This document shows, piece by piece, positions 16,250 through 24,801 of a stretch of DNA of 38,271 nt. Position numbers and translations under genes: made by a program. Within the stretch, counting starts at the first letter, position 1, and each line of letters starts with the position of its first letter. Source of the stretch: Bacillus andreraoultii (lineage in GTDB: Bacteria; Bacillota; Bacilli; Bacillales; Caldibacillaceae); the NCBI RefSeq assembly GCF_001244735.1, contig NZ_LN868935.1, forward strand, positions 405,474 to 443,744, read 5' to 3'. The notes under the pieces are model-generated. The model had not been told where the DNA came from, made no database searches, and saw nothing but the letters and a program-made list of their open reading frames with translations.

Positions 16250-18763
16250 ATGATGAGATTAAATGAGCATGAAAAAAGGAATTTAATAATTCTTTCTGTT
16301 GGCGTCTTCTTTTATTTTATTACTTTGTTATTTTTAAAAGACTATCCTGTTGTTCATAAGGACTCCCACTATTTAGCTTTACACACGTTCCTCGAGTTAT
16401 GTAGTATTATCATATCTACTAGTATAGCTATACAGTCTTGGATTGTATTTTCATATCGACAATCAAATGATCGCTTATTATACTTTTCTGGCTTTTCCAT
16501 CATCGCTGTACTGGACCTATTACACTTATTAACCTATAACGGTATGCCTGGTGCCATATTCATCGAAAGCTCTGTCAATATCGCAACATGGTTTTGGGTT
16601 TTAGCACGGCTTACACAAGCATTATTTATTATCTTTATTTTATATGCAAAGATAAAAACCGTTTCTCTTTCAAAAAGATATATTTATTTACAGAACACGA
16701 TCATTTTCCTTTTTGTTTTAATGACGATTATGACGTATTTTCAAAATGAACTGCCTCTTCTTGTCATTGAAGGTCAAGGTACAACTGTATTAAAAAAATG
16801 GTTCGAGTATTTCATTAGTTTTCTATTATTTCTGTCAATCTCAAAATTAGTTCGATTATATAAGAGTAAGGGAAAACCGGTTACAATCGATTTCATATTA
16901 GCCCTTTCCTATTTATTATTAAGTGAACTTATTTTTACGCTCTATTTAAGTGTCTATGATTCGTTAAATTTACTAGGCCATCTTTATAAAATAATTGGAT
17001 TTGGGTTTTTTATGAGAGTCCTTTACATATCAACGGTGAAAGAACCTTTTGAAAAACTAATTCGAGCGCGAAAAAAACTAACGCATAATGAAAAACGATT
17101 TAAAACAATTACCGCTTCTCTTGGTGAGGGTGTTTTTGTAATGGATCACAACCGTCGACTCACTTTTATTAATCGAGAAGGAGAACGACTCCTTGGATAT
17201 GAGTTCGATGAAATTGTCGGAAAAGTCATTCATCCACTCATTCATGGTAATGAAAATGGAGGTATTCTCCCACTTACTGAATGTGCGATTAATAAAAGTT
17301 ACGAAAATAAAGAAACGGTAAGAGTGGATGAGGATATATTTATTCACAAAAGTGGACGAGCATTCCCAGTATCCTATGTAGCCACACCATTAATTGAGAA
17401 TGATAAGTTATTAGGCTCGGTAATTGTGTTCCAAGATATTTCTGAAAAACAGGAGTATTTAAGACGGATTGAACATCAAGCCTATCATAATCTATTGACA
17501 GACTTACCTAATCGCCACTATTTTGTTAAGCAATTAAAAGAAGAAATTGATACGAGTGATTTGACGAATGAATTTGCAGTCATCATTATTGATATTGACG
17601 ATTTTAAAAATATTAACGATACTTACAGTCATGCTGTTGGAGATGATGTATTAAAAATTTTCGGAAAAAGACTCGTTACTCTTTGTAAGGATTCTTTTGT
17701 CGCTCACATTAGCGGCGATGAATATGCCATTATTATGCATGGAGATAAGGACACAATAAAGGATCAAGTAGAAACCATTGTCGATGAGCTCGGTGAAACA
17801 ATCACCATTGGACATCATGAAATTTTCGCTTCCAATAGTATCGGTGTTAGCCTGTTTCCTTATGATGGAGTCGATAGTGACAAGTTAATTCAAGTAGCTG
17901 ATATTGCTCTTTATGAAGCAAAAAGATTAGGAAAGAATCAATATATTTTTTACAATGATGAATTAGAATATCGCCATATACGAAAAAACTGGATTGAACA
18001 AAATTTATACACTGCATTTCTTAATCATGAGATTACTGTACATTATCAACCGATTGTCGATTCCCATGCAAAAACGATTATTGGTTTAGAAGCACTAGCA
18101 CGGTGGTACCATCCGCAAGACGGTTTTATCCCACCTCAAGAATTTATATCAGTTGCTGAAAATAACGGTTTAATTATCCCCATTGGCGCTCATATTTTAA
18201 ATACAGCTTGCCGGGATTTAGCTCTTTTACAAAAGAAAGGTTTTAAAGATTTATATGTTAGTATTAATCTTTCATTAAAGCAAATCAAACATCCCGACTT
18301 TCATTCGGTCATTAAAGACGTACTTGAAAAATATCATATTAAACCGAGACAGGTTCAATTTGAAATTACAGAAACTATGACTTTACAAGAAGATCCTGAT
18401 TTAATCACATCCATACTTAAATTAAAAAATAGTCATTTCCGAATTGCCATTGATGACTTTGGTAAAGGTTTCTCTTCCATTGGTTATTTAAAGGATCTTA
18501 CTGTTGATACGTTGAAGATTGATAAATCTTATATTTTTAATGTATTAAACGATGAAAAAGTCGCCCAACTAACAAGAGCAATCATAACACTTGGACAATT
18601 ATTAGATTTGAATATTGTTGCAGAGGGCGTTGAATCAAAAGAGCACCTGACATTTTTAAGCAACTATGCCAATGTTTCTGTTCAAGGCTTTTACTTCAGT
18701 CGGCCCTTGCCATTTAAAGAATTCGTTGAAAAATTATTGACAACGCAACCGTTAGAAACATAA
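16250..18763 (+). CDS. MASE3-PAS-GGDEF-EAL protein (c-di-GMP turnover)
   Basis: An 837-residue membrane protein. A MASE3-like sensor of seven or so helices (about 15-260, with FSIIAVLDLLHLLTYNGMPG) is followed by a PAS domain (about 285-402), a GGDEF domain (about 410-565) and an EAL domain (about 580-830). The EAL domain has its key motifs: EALARW (EAL at 614-616), NLSLKQI, FEITET, IDDFGKGFSS, LKIDKSYI, AEGVES and QGFYFSRPL, so phosphodiesterase activity is likely. The GGDEF signature is altered to SGDEY (488-492) and no I-site is seen, so this domain may be weak or regulatory. Start: ATG at 16250 has AAAGGCGGT 7 nt upstream; the ATG at 16229 overlaps that site's neighbourhood and lacks its own. 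Confidence 0.9.
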   Translation: MMRLNEHEKRNLIILSVGVFFYFITLLFLKDYPVVHKDSHYLALHTFLELCSIIISTSIAIQSWIVFSYRQSNDRLLYFSGFSIIAVLDLLHLLTYNGMPGAIFIESSVNIATWFWVLARLTQALFIIFILYAKIKTVSLSKRYIYLQNTIIFLFVLMTIMTYFQNELPLLVIEGQGTTVLKKWFEYFISFLLFLSISKLVRLYKSKGKPVTIDFILALSYLLLSELIFTLYLSVYDSLNLLGHLYKIIGFGFFMRVLYISTVKEPFEKLIRARKKLTHNEKRFKTITASLGEGVFVMDHNRRLTFINREGERLLGYEFDEIVGKVIHPLIHGNENGGILPLTECAINKSYENKETVRVDEDIFIHKSGRAFPVSYVATPLIENDKLLGSVIVFQDISEKQEYLRRIEHQAYHNLLTDLPNRHYFVKQLKEEIDTSDLTNEFAVIIIDIDDFKNINDTYSHAVGDDVLKIFGKRLVTLCKDSFVAHISGDEYAIIMHGDKDTIKDQVETIVDELGETITIGHHEIFASNSIGVSLFPYDGVDSDKLIQVADIALYEAKRLGKNQYIFYNDELEYRHIRKNWIEQNLYTAFLNHEITVHYQPIVDSHAKTIIGLEALARWYHPQDGFIPPQEFISVAENNGLIIPIGAHILNTACRDLALLQKKGFKDLYVSINLSLKQIKHPDFHSVIKDVLEKYHIKPRQVQFEITETMTLQEDPDLITSILKLKNSHFRIAIDDFGKGFSSIGYLKDLTVDTLKIDKSYIFNVLNDEKVAQLTRAIITLGQLLDLNIVAEGVESKEHLTFLSNYANVSVQGFYFSRPLPFKEFVEKLLTTQPLET

Positions 18764-18777
18764 TGTTATTTGAATAC

Positions 18778-18841
18778 TAGGGTGGTTAGATTTTAAGTAG
18801 TTACACATATTGTGTCCGTTTTGTTCATGACAACCACCCTA
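18778..18841 (+). terminator. Possible terminator after the GGDEF-EAL gene
   Basis: TAGGGTGGTT and AACCACCCTA are perfect 10-bp inverted repeats, but the loop is 44 nt and there is no clear T-run, so termination is uncertain. Confidence 0.35.
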
Positions 18842-18955
18842 TTGGACACTTCAATTAGCTTTTGTACTCGTTTTTACCATTAGACCACTTCTATTGTACA
18901 CTTGCACCAGTTTCCACGCCTGTTTTGTCCTTGACAACCATTTTACCCGAGCTTA
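18818..18955. repeat. 52-bp tandem repeat, about 2.6 copies
   Basis: Units start at 18818, 18870 and 18922, a period of exactly 52 bp. Shared parts are GTTTT...(C/T)ATGACAACCA-like starts and TATTGkACACTT cores. It is non-coding and fills most of the gap between the EAL gene and the DUF1906 gene. Similar in style to the 54-bp repeat at 6340 though not the same sequence. Confidence 0.55.
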
Positions 18956-19099
18956 TGAACCTAATTTCTCGCTTGATTTGACCTTCGTTAATAACTGAAA
19001 AGTAAATAAATCCCACTTATTTTTGTGTTCGATTTTTCTAATACACCATATGATGTTATGGGTACTTATACAAAAATTTAAATGATTGGAGGAGGTAAC

Positions 19100-19747
19100 G
19101 TGAGCCCTCATTGGGGAGTTGACTCCGCAGCTTTAGTGACAAAAGAACTTTATCATTGTGTTTTATATAAATTCGGAAAGCCAGAATTTTGGGGGAGACA
19201 TTTGTCCACAGTACAAGGAGCATCAGAAGGTATTACCGCGCAAGAAGTCCAACTATTGCATAACAGTGGTATAAAGGTTATACCGATTTACTATGATTTT
19301 CTTGAAGCCATTGGTTACGACCGAGGAAAAACGGTAGCTATTAATACGATTTTTCATGCAAGGAGACTTGGAATACCTAAAGGGAAAGTGCTGTTTGCAA
19401 ATGTAGAACGATTCTTTCAAGTCGACAGTGACTGGATTTGCGGCTTCGTGGATGCATTTATTCCTAGTGGATACCTTCCTGGAATATTTCAAAATCCAGT
19501 TACAGGTGATTTTAACCAGTCTTATTGCCAAGCAGTTTCAGAAAATCCAAAAGTGGCAAACGAACTTATTATTTGGAGTGCTGAACCGAAACTTGGTGTA
19601 ACAACACGAAAGGACGCCCCTACTTATAATCCAATCAAGCCTAATTGCCGTGCTAATATTTGGGGATGGCAATATGGGCGTGATGCTGAAACGTATCCAA
19701 TCGATACAAACTTAATTGTCAGAAAGCTATTTAACCTTCTTTGGTAA
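19100..19747 (+). CDS. DUF1906 (Rv2525c-like glycoside hydrolase-like) protein
   Basis: A 215-residue protein matching the DUF1906 / glycoside-hydrolase-like TIM-barrel family. It has the opening HWGVDSAALVT, the WGRHL strand, a GITAQEVQLLHNSGIKVIPI segment and a late AEPKLG and NIWGWQYGRDAE region. Family members are thought to act on cell-wall or other glycans, often in secreted or spore-associated proteins, but the activity is mostly unproven. No signal peptide is visible. Start: GGAGGAGGT sits 4-5 nt before GTG at 19100; the ATG at 19082 lies in front of the Shine-Dalgarno and would encode it. The surrounding gaps separate it from other genes. Confidence 0.75.
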   Translation: MSPHWGVDSAALVTKELYHCVLYKFGKPEFWGRHLSTVQGASEGITAQEVQLLHNSGIKVIPIYYDFLEAIGYDRGKTVAINTIFHARRLGIPKGKVLFANVERFFQVDSDWICGFVDAFIPSGYLPGIFQNPVTGDFNQSYCQAVSENPKVANELIIWSAEPKLGVTTRKDAPTYNPIKPNCRANIWGWQYGRDAETYPIDTNLIVRKLFNLLW

Positions 19748-20040
19748 TAATTTTTTGTAAGAGGTTCCCGTATATGTATGTGTTTATCATTAGATGAAAG
19801 CTTCTATGCTCATTAAACGGTTAAAACCATGCTACTATTCCAACTGTTTTTAAAACTGATTTGACCCCTGGAGGTCACGTAACCTGTATCTACGTGACCA
19901 TTCCAACTGTTTTCTTTTAGTAACCTTGCAAATATCTCTTCATCTTTTAAGAAACCTCATCTATTACATAAAAAAGAGTACCCGAAAACAGGTACCCTCA
20001 TCATCCTATTTGAATATTCTATTATTTCTGGCTAAAAAAA
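19748..20040. other. Gap with a strong hairpin and a 14-bp direct repeat
   Basis: ATTCCAACTGTTTT occurs at 19837 and again at 19900. Just before the second copy, GGTCACGTA / TACGTGACC (19873-19899) form a perfect 9-bp stem with a 9-nt loop, and the repeat supplies the following T-rich tract. It could be a terminator for the DUF1906 gene 125 bp upstream. No gene is seen. Confidence 0.4.
19974..20002 (-). terminator. Terminator of the cstA operon
   Basis: On the minus strand, GAGGGTACC and GGGTACTC pair imperfectly (TACC/GGTA and GAG/CTC with a bulge) around TGTTTTC and are followed by six T. It lies about 40 bp after the cstA stop. Confidence 0.6.
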
Positions 20041-21654
20041 TTATGCCTTTATCGTTCGATCCTTATCCTTTCTATTGAACGACTGCCATGCTTCAATAAC
20101 TAGGAAAATACAAAGAACGAACAAGATAAATCCTGACACAACTAATAAATAGTTTCCGACAACAAAGTTATCTTTCATTAATATTAACAATGCGGAAATT
20201 GTAACAATAAACATAAAAATCATTGGAATGACAACAAACCATGAAGTCATTCCGCGTTTAATTAACCACACACCTACTGCCAATAAAGCTAGTGCTCCTA
20301 ACATTTGGTTTGCGGAACCAAACAACGGCCATAAGTCACTCCACGTACCCGATAAAGCTAATGCTGCAGCACCAATAACGATAACAAGGGTTGCAACATG
20401 CTCATTGCTAAAAAACTTTGATTTCCCTTCTGCAAACTCTTGTACAGCATAACGACCTAGTCTTGTTGCTGAGTCTAATGTTGTCATTAAAAAGGCAGAG
20501 GCAGCTAGAGAAACGAATGTAATACCAGCAGCTTCTGAAAGTCCAAAATGACTCATAAAAAATCCAAGCCCTGCTGCAAACGTTGGAATTGGACCTCCTA
20601 ATTCAGCTAATTTCGCACTGAATACTTCTGAGGACATATAAGCAACAGAAATAACGACAATAATTGCTAAAAACCCTTCAATTAACATGCCACCATAAGC
20701 AATAAAACGACCACTTTTTTCACTATCTAACTGTTTTGCTGTTGTCCCACTTGCTACTAATGAGTGGAAACCTGAAATTGCTCCACAAGCAATCGTAATA
20801 AATAAAATTGGGAACAATGGTCCTAATGTTGCATTTGAAAATCCAGTAAATCCAGTCATTTCAATTACAGGGTTTGCAAAAAGAATTCCGATAAAACCAC
20901 CAAACATCATGCCATATAGTAAAAATGAATTTAAGTAATCACGTGGCTGCAATAATAACCAAACTGGTAAAACAGAAGCAACATAAGAATAAATTAATAA
21001 AATAAATATCCAAACTGTTGCACTTAAATGTAATGGAAATAAAATACCTACGTACACACAGGCAAACATAACAATCACACCGATAATGCTTGCTGCGACA
21101 AAATTCACACGCATTTGATTAACGGCTACACCAAAAATAATCGCTACCACAATGAAAAGCATGGATGCAGTTGCTGCTTCTGGAACAGATGCAAAAGTAT
21201 CAGATACTAAAACAGCAAATACCCCAACAATCAAAATAATTGTTGCAATCGAAAAGGCTAAAAATAATGTCTGCCCACGTTTTCCAATATACTCCTTAAT
21301 AATTGTCCCGATTGATTGTGCCTTATGTCTTATAGATGCTTGTAACGACGCATAATCATGAACGCCACCAAAAAAGATACTCCCGATTATAACCCAAAGA
21401 ACTGCTGGAATCCACCCGAAAACTGCTGCTGAGATTGGACCCACAATTGGACCTCCACCAGCGATTGTTGCAAAGTGATGACCTAATAATACCGGCTTAT
21501 TTGCTGCAACGTAATCTTTTCCATCAGCCATTTCAATTGCCGGTGTCGCGCGATTAGGATCAATTCCTAACTTTTTATCGAGATATTTACCGTAAGTAAA
21601 ATATGCAACGATAAAAGTTAGTCCTGCCATGACCATTAACATAATTGCACTCAT
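20041..21654 (-). CDS. cstA: CstA family carbon-starvation / pyruvate transporter
   Basis: CstA proteins are large membrane proteins; E. coli members take up peptides or pyruvate and are induced by carbon starvation. This one has 537 residues with about fifteen hydrophobic segments. The diagnostic N-terminal region is HHFATIAGGGPIVGPISAA, followed by FGGVHDYASLQASIRHKA and, later, GFHSLVASGTTAKQL and GSANQMLGALAL. The ATG overlaps the stop of the preceding gene by 4 nt (21651-21654); its own GAAGGAGGAAG lies inside that gene 10 nt upstream. Tight coupling with the upstream unknown protein suggests shared function. The substrate is not deducible from sequence; pyruvate is a reasonable guess from family knowledge. 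Confidence 0.92.
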   Translation of the reverse strand: MSAIMLMVMAGLTFIVAYFTYGKYLDKKLGIDPNRATPAIEMADGKDYVAANKPVLLGHHFATIAGGGPIVGPISAAVFGWIPAVLWVIIGSIFFGGVHDYASLQASIRHKAQSIGTIIKEYIGKRGQTLFLAFSIATIILIVGVFAVLVSDTFASVPEAATASMLFIVVAIIFGVAVNQMRVNFVAASIIGVIVMFACVYVGILFPLHLSATVWIFILLIYSYVASVLPVWLLLQPRDYLNSFLLYGMMFGGFIGILFANPVIEMTGFTGFSNATLGPLFPILFITIACGAISGFHSLVASGTTAKQLDSEKSGRFIAYGGMLIEGFLAIIVVISVAYMSSEVFSAKLAELGGPIPTFAAGLGFFMSHFGLSEAAGITFVSLAASAFLMTTLDSATRLGRYAVQEFAEGKSKFFSNEHVATLVIVIGAAALALSGTWSDLWPLFGSANQMLGALALLAVGVWLIKRGMTSWFVVIPMIFMFIVTISALLILMKDNFVVGNYLLVVSGFILFVLCIFLVIEAWQSFNRKDKDRTIKA

Positions 21655-22184
21655 AAGTGAACTTCCTCCTTCAATAGTTTTTTCATTGGCGAGATCAAAG
21701 ATTTTCCCTTTGGGTGTATCTCAATTTGTTGATGATAAGGATTAATGATTGCTAGATACATTTCTATCCACCCATGGAATCCAAACTTTAAGAATTTCAG
21801 TTTTCTATACCGTCTCACCTCCCTTACATCTTCTTGTGAAACATCCTCATCTGTAACAATAATTCCAAGGGCAACAGTCGACATATGCTCACGATCATTT
21901 GGTATAAAACCTTCAAGATGATTCGTTATCTCCTGCTGAAACTTTTTCAAATAGCCTTCTTGAATTCCCCCTTTACAAACTGCTGTGAAAATAACTTGCT
22001 GATTTTCGACACTATAAACTTTTATCTTTTTTGAAACCATATAACGCTCATCACGGCGTTTAAATTGGGCAATAAATGCAAGTGAAAGGTCATTAATCTT
22101 TTCGTCACGGTATACGTCAAAGTAAGGAGTATACAAGTTTGCGAGATCCGTAATAAAGTAATCCAAATTTTTGTTATCTGTCAC
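21651..22184 (-). CDS. Unknown protein translationally coupled to cstA
   Basis: A 177-residue soluble protein of mixed composition, no membrane segment, no motif I recognise. Basic patches include EVRRYRKLKFLKFGFHG. Start: GGAGG is only 1 nt before the ATG at 22190 but 7 nt before the in-frame GTG at 22184, so the GTG is preferred. The stop overlaps the cstA start by 4 nt. A soluble protein produced in fixed ratio with CstA may be a cytosolic partner or regulator of the transporter; that is inference from position only. Confidence 0.75.
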   Translation of the reverse strand: MTDNKNLDYFITDLANLYTPYFDVYRDEKINDLSLAFIAQFKRRDERYMVSKKIKVYSVENQQVIFTAVCKGGIQEGYLKKFQQEITNHLEGFIPNDREHMSTVALGIIVTDEDVSQEDVREVRRYRKLKFLKFGFHGWIEMYLAIINPYHQQIEIHPKGKSLISPMKKLLKEEVHL

Positions 22185-22360
22185 AATCATTCCTCCAATT
22201 CGGTAAATACCAAAATAGGAACCGCCTAATCACTCTCTATTCCTCCATGTTCAGTAAATACAATCGTTCTTTCTTCTGTGTCCATAAATCTACGAAAAAC
22301 CATGACACAATAGATCATCCCATCATCGAGTCTTTCCCCTATTTGTCTATATATAGATTC

Positions 22361-22654
22361 CTAACTAAGTCGTTTTAGTCCTTCAATACGGAGTGTTTTA
22401 AATAAGGAAAATCCACTTAGTTTTATTTGAACATTATTATTTCGAAAATTCAGACCCCTTTGAATATAAAATAAGAGTTCTCCTACTTGTTTTTGAATAA
22501 ATTGGGTCTTATTGACAGGCTCTTTAAACTCAATCGAAACTTCCTCAATGGGTACAGAACAATTGTTAACACTTAAACTCGAAATGGTAATAATACGGCT
22601 CTTATTTAATAACCATTCCCGTGCTCGATCATCCAATGTAACTTGTAGACTCAT
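22361..22654 (-). CDS. Small protein resembling the CC/Se motif (HesB-like) family
   Basis: A 97-residue protein. The order of elements (a short N-terminal DDRAREWLLNKSRIITIS part, then NNCSVPIEEVSIEF, then GELLFYIQRGLNF and a C-terminal LSGFSLFKTLRIEGL) resembles small HesB-like proteins annotated as CC/Se motif (seleno)proteins, where the central site is Cys-Cys or Cys-Sec. Here the second position is Ser (NCS), which would lose that redox pair. This identification is from memory and only moderate. Start: ATG at 22654 has GGAGG at 7 nt; a longer open frame from 22726 has no ribosome-binding site. It is followed by 170 bp before the cstA-coupled gene. Confidence 0.6.
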   Translation of the reverse strand: MSLQVTLDDRAREWLLNKSRIITISSLSVNNCSVPIEEVSIEFKEPVNKTQFIQKQVGELLFYIQRGLNFRNNNVQIKLSGFSLFKTLRIEGLKRLS

Positions 22655-22697
22655 ATTCACACCTCCATCGATATTTTTAACAATTCTGTAATTTATA

Positions 22698-22726
22698 TTA
22701 TTATAATCATACACAAACTCTCTCAA
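22698..22726 (-). promoter_or_regulatory. Candidate sigma-A promoter of the CC/Se-like gene
   Basis: On the minus strand TTGAGA (plus 22721-22726), then a 17-bp spacer, then TAATAA (22698-22703), overlapping a better TATAAT (22700-22705) at only 15 bp. It lies about 45 bp before the ATG. Confidence 0.4.
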
Positions 22727-22802
22727 AAAATGAACAAAAAGTTCCCTGTTAATTTATATAATTCGGATATGCATGTACAATCATTGATAACTAAATAATA
22801 TT

Positions 22803-22843
22803 AAAAAAGCTACCGCAAGTTTATCCCTTACGATAGCTTTTTT
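22803..22843 (-). terminator. Terminator of nrnB
   Basis: AAAAAAGCTA..TAGCTTTTTT form a long stem; on the minus strand the remaining mismatches become G-T pairs (GCTATCGTAAG with CTTGCGGTAGC) and six T end it. It lies 45 bp after the nrnB stop. Confidence 0.85.
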
Positions 22844-22887
22844 AAGAATTAGTTTTCATTAAAAGAAGTCACAGAAACCTAGAACTT

Positions 22888-24057
22888 TTAAAATTTATTT
22901 TTATGCATTTCTCGATCAAATTGCAGCCAAGATTGATAATTTCGCTTCACATACTTCTCTGCTTCTTCAAAAGTTGAAAATTTAACTTGTTGAAGCTCTC
23001 CTTGATGAACAAGAATGTATTTCCCCATATTGTTTTTCTTAATGAGACTAATTTCTCCGTTTCGATTTTCATAATAGGTTCCTTGAAGAGCATCTCTTAC
23101 ATTCGACTCATTTTTCTCAGGATCAGGTTTAATTGGTTCTAAATGAAAGACATCGGTTACGAATAATTTAAATGCGTCTTCTGACAAATCACATCCGGAT
23201 GCTTTTGGATGTCCCCCACCGCCAAATTCCTTTGCGAAAAGAGCAACATTCACCTCATCATGAATGGTCCGGAATCCAACCTTTTTCGTGCCGACATTAA
23301 CAAGAACGATCATATCTAAATGTGGGTTCTTTTTATTTAAAGCATTGCCGAGTTCGGATAAATATTGCTCGGCATGAACGATTCCGATACAATACTTCCC
23401 AACGAATCGCTGGACAATTTGTTTATTTTTCGCATAAATATAACGTTCGATTTTTTTCTCTTCTACATCCATTAACATTGATTCCATATCTGTGAGTTCG
23501 AATTGATTTGGGTGTTCTTTCAATCGTTTCAACAAATCATCTTCAAATTGTTCACGACCAAACATGAAAAAGAGATCATTTAAATGTTTTGCTAATATAT
23601 TATCATTCTCATCCCATTCCCATGTATCATATTGTCTAACTAAATCAACAAATTCCTTTAAAGCCTGTGTCTCTTCAAGTTGGTTATTTTCTACTAAATG
23701 GTCAAAAAGTAGTGAGGTAGCACAGGTCTTTTTTCCATTCTCATATTCAACAACAATCTTACCCCAAGGGTATTCATTAAAGTGCAGGGCTGTTACATGG
23801 TGGTCAATCACTTGTACATGCCCTCCATTTTTGTATCGTTGATCTAATTTTTTCTCAACCTGTTCATTTACTGCTAAATCAGTAATATATAATTTCACAC
23901 TTTTATGATCATTGTTTTGTAAAAATTGCTCTACCCGTTGATTTAAATTACGATAGGAACAGTGACTAACTTCCACCGCGTCACCAAAAGCTAGTTTCGC
24001 AACAATGGCAGTTCCTAAACCATCTAAATCAGTATCTGTAAATAATTTTATTTTCAA
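22888..24057 (-). CDS. nrnB: DHH-DHHA1 nanoRNase / oligoribonuclease (NrnB-like)
   Basis: A 389-residue DHH-family phosphoesterase. DHH motifs: TDTDLDGLG near the start (metal-binding Asp residues), ITDLAVN, VIDHH (the DHH signature) and a further Asp in VRQYDTWEW. The DHHA1 substrate domain carries FGGGGHPKASGCDL near residue 280. This order and the length match B. subtilis NrnB (YngD), which degrades short RNA oligomers (2-5 nt). A C-terminal extension of about 80 residues (after LEPIKPD) has an additional small domain. An AGGTAATC-type site precedes the ATG. It appears to be monocistronic with its own terminator. Confidence 0.85.
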   Translation of the reverse strand: MKIKLFTDTDLDGLGTAIVAKLAFGDAVEVSHCSYRNLNQRVEQFLQNNDHKSVKLYITDLAVNEQVEKKLDQRYKNGGHVQVIDHHVTALHFNEYPWGKIVVEYENGKKTCATSLLFDHLVENNQLEETQALKEFVDLVRQYDTWEWDENDNILAKHLNDLFFMFGREQFEDDLLKRLKEHPNQFELTDMESMLMDVEEKKIERYIYAKNKQIVQRFVGKYCIGIVHAEQYLSELGNALNKKNPHLDMIVLVNVGTKKVGFRTIHDEVNVALFAKEFGGGGHPKASGCDLSEDAFKLFVTDVFHLEPIKPDPEKNESNVRDALQGTYYENRNGEISLIKKNNMGKYILVHQGELQQVKFSTFEEAEKYVKRNYQSWLQFDREMHKNKF

Positions 24058-24198
24058 AAAGATTACCTCCCGAAATGCTGCAAGTTCATTATGTGTTAAA
24101 TATTACCACTTTATGCATGTCATTGGCGACAAAAAATGAAAATACGATGAAATTTTATGCAAATATGACGTTTTTCCGCTTCTAGGGAGGAAATGATG

Positions 24199-24366
24199 AT
24201 GACGCTTGTCCAACACGTCCATTAAGCTGTTAAAAATGTAGATGATGGACAAATTCAATTCGTATCCGATAAAAAATTTGATTCATTTCGGCAAATTTCC
24301 AAGTAGGCCGACTATCTTAACGAGGTACGTACTTCCACAAATTTACAGAGGAATAAAATCGAATGA
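24199..24366 (+). pseudogene. Possible decayed small gene
   Basis: A GGGAGG ribosome-binding site stands before three consecutive ATG codons (24193, 24196, 24199; the last at 8 nt). The frame reads MTLVQHVH, stop, AVKNVDDGQIQFVSDKKFD and onward to ISK, stop, ADYLNEVRTSTNLQRNKIE, stop. The segments have protein-like composition, and the two internal stops (TAA 24223, TAG 24304) would need one substitution each to restore a 55-codon frame. It may be a small hydrophilic gene inactivated by nonsense mutations; the alternative is chance, as stop spacing is not far from random at this base composition. The family is unknown. Confidence 0.35.
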
Positions 24367-24399
24367 ATGAAGATGCTGCTCTGACTAATAAATTTCAGC

Positions 24400-24801
24400 C
24401 TATTTTTCTTTAACCGTAATCACTGGTACATGTCTTCTTTCTTTATACTCTGCTAATACTTCCGGTGGTAATAAACCCAGTGTTAAAACCGCGCTAACTT
24501 TTTCTTCATCGACTTTCTTTACAACTTTGACACATTCAGATAAATTCATATCTTCCAGCTTTTCCACTGTTTCCTCTTCACGGTACTTTTCTGAAGTTCG
24601 TATATGTCGTTCTAATATGAATGATTCAAAGGATACGCGTCCCTTTTCATTTTTCCCTACTGTTAAATCGAAATATTCGTTAAATAGCTTTTTTAATCGT
24701 ACCAGCTCTTTATCAATTTCCTTTGCCTGTTTACTCAGTTCGGAAAATCTTGCAACCATATCCTCCGTAATTAAATCGATATTGTTTTCTCGCTTACTCA
24801 T
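24400..24801 (-). CDS. Coiled-coil protein of unknown function
   Basis: A 133-residue highly charged protein with no membrane segment. Residues about 12-50 have a heptad-like pattern (FSELSKQAKEIDKELVRLKK), suggesting a coiled coil; the rest is mixed, ending LLPPEVLAEYKERRHVPVI and then a lysine-rich tail. I recognise no family. The overall look (short N-terminal coiled coil, then a small acidic domain) is common in phage-derived genes, but no other phage gene is nearby. AGGTGGG lies about 10 nt before the ATG. Confidence 0.6.
   Translation of the reverse strand: MSKRENNIDLITEDMVARFSELSKQAKEIDKELVRLKKLFNEYFDLTVGKNEKGRVSFESFILERHIRTSEKYREEETVEKLEDMNLSECVKVVKKVDEEKVSAVLTLGLLPPEVLAEYKERRHVPVITVKEK

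Noticed and set aside
22226-22318. 30-codon minus-strand ORF (MIYCVMVFRRFMD...) between the CC/Se-like gene and the cstA-coupled gene
   Set aside because: The peptide looks protein-like but there is no convincing ribosome-binding site; too short to support.
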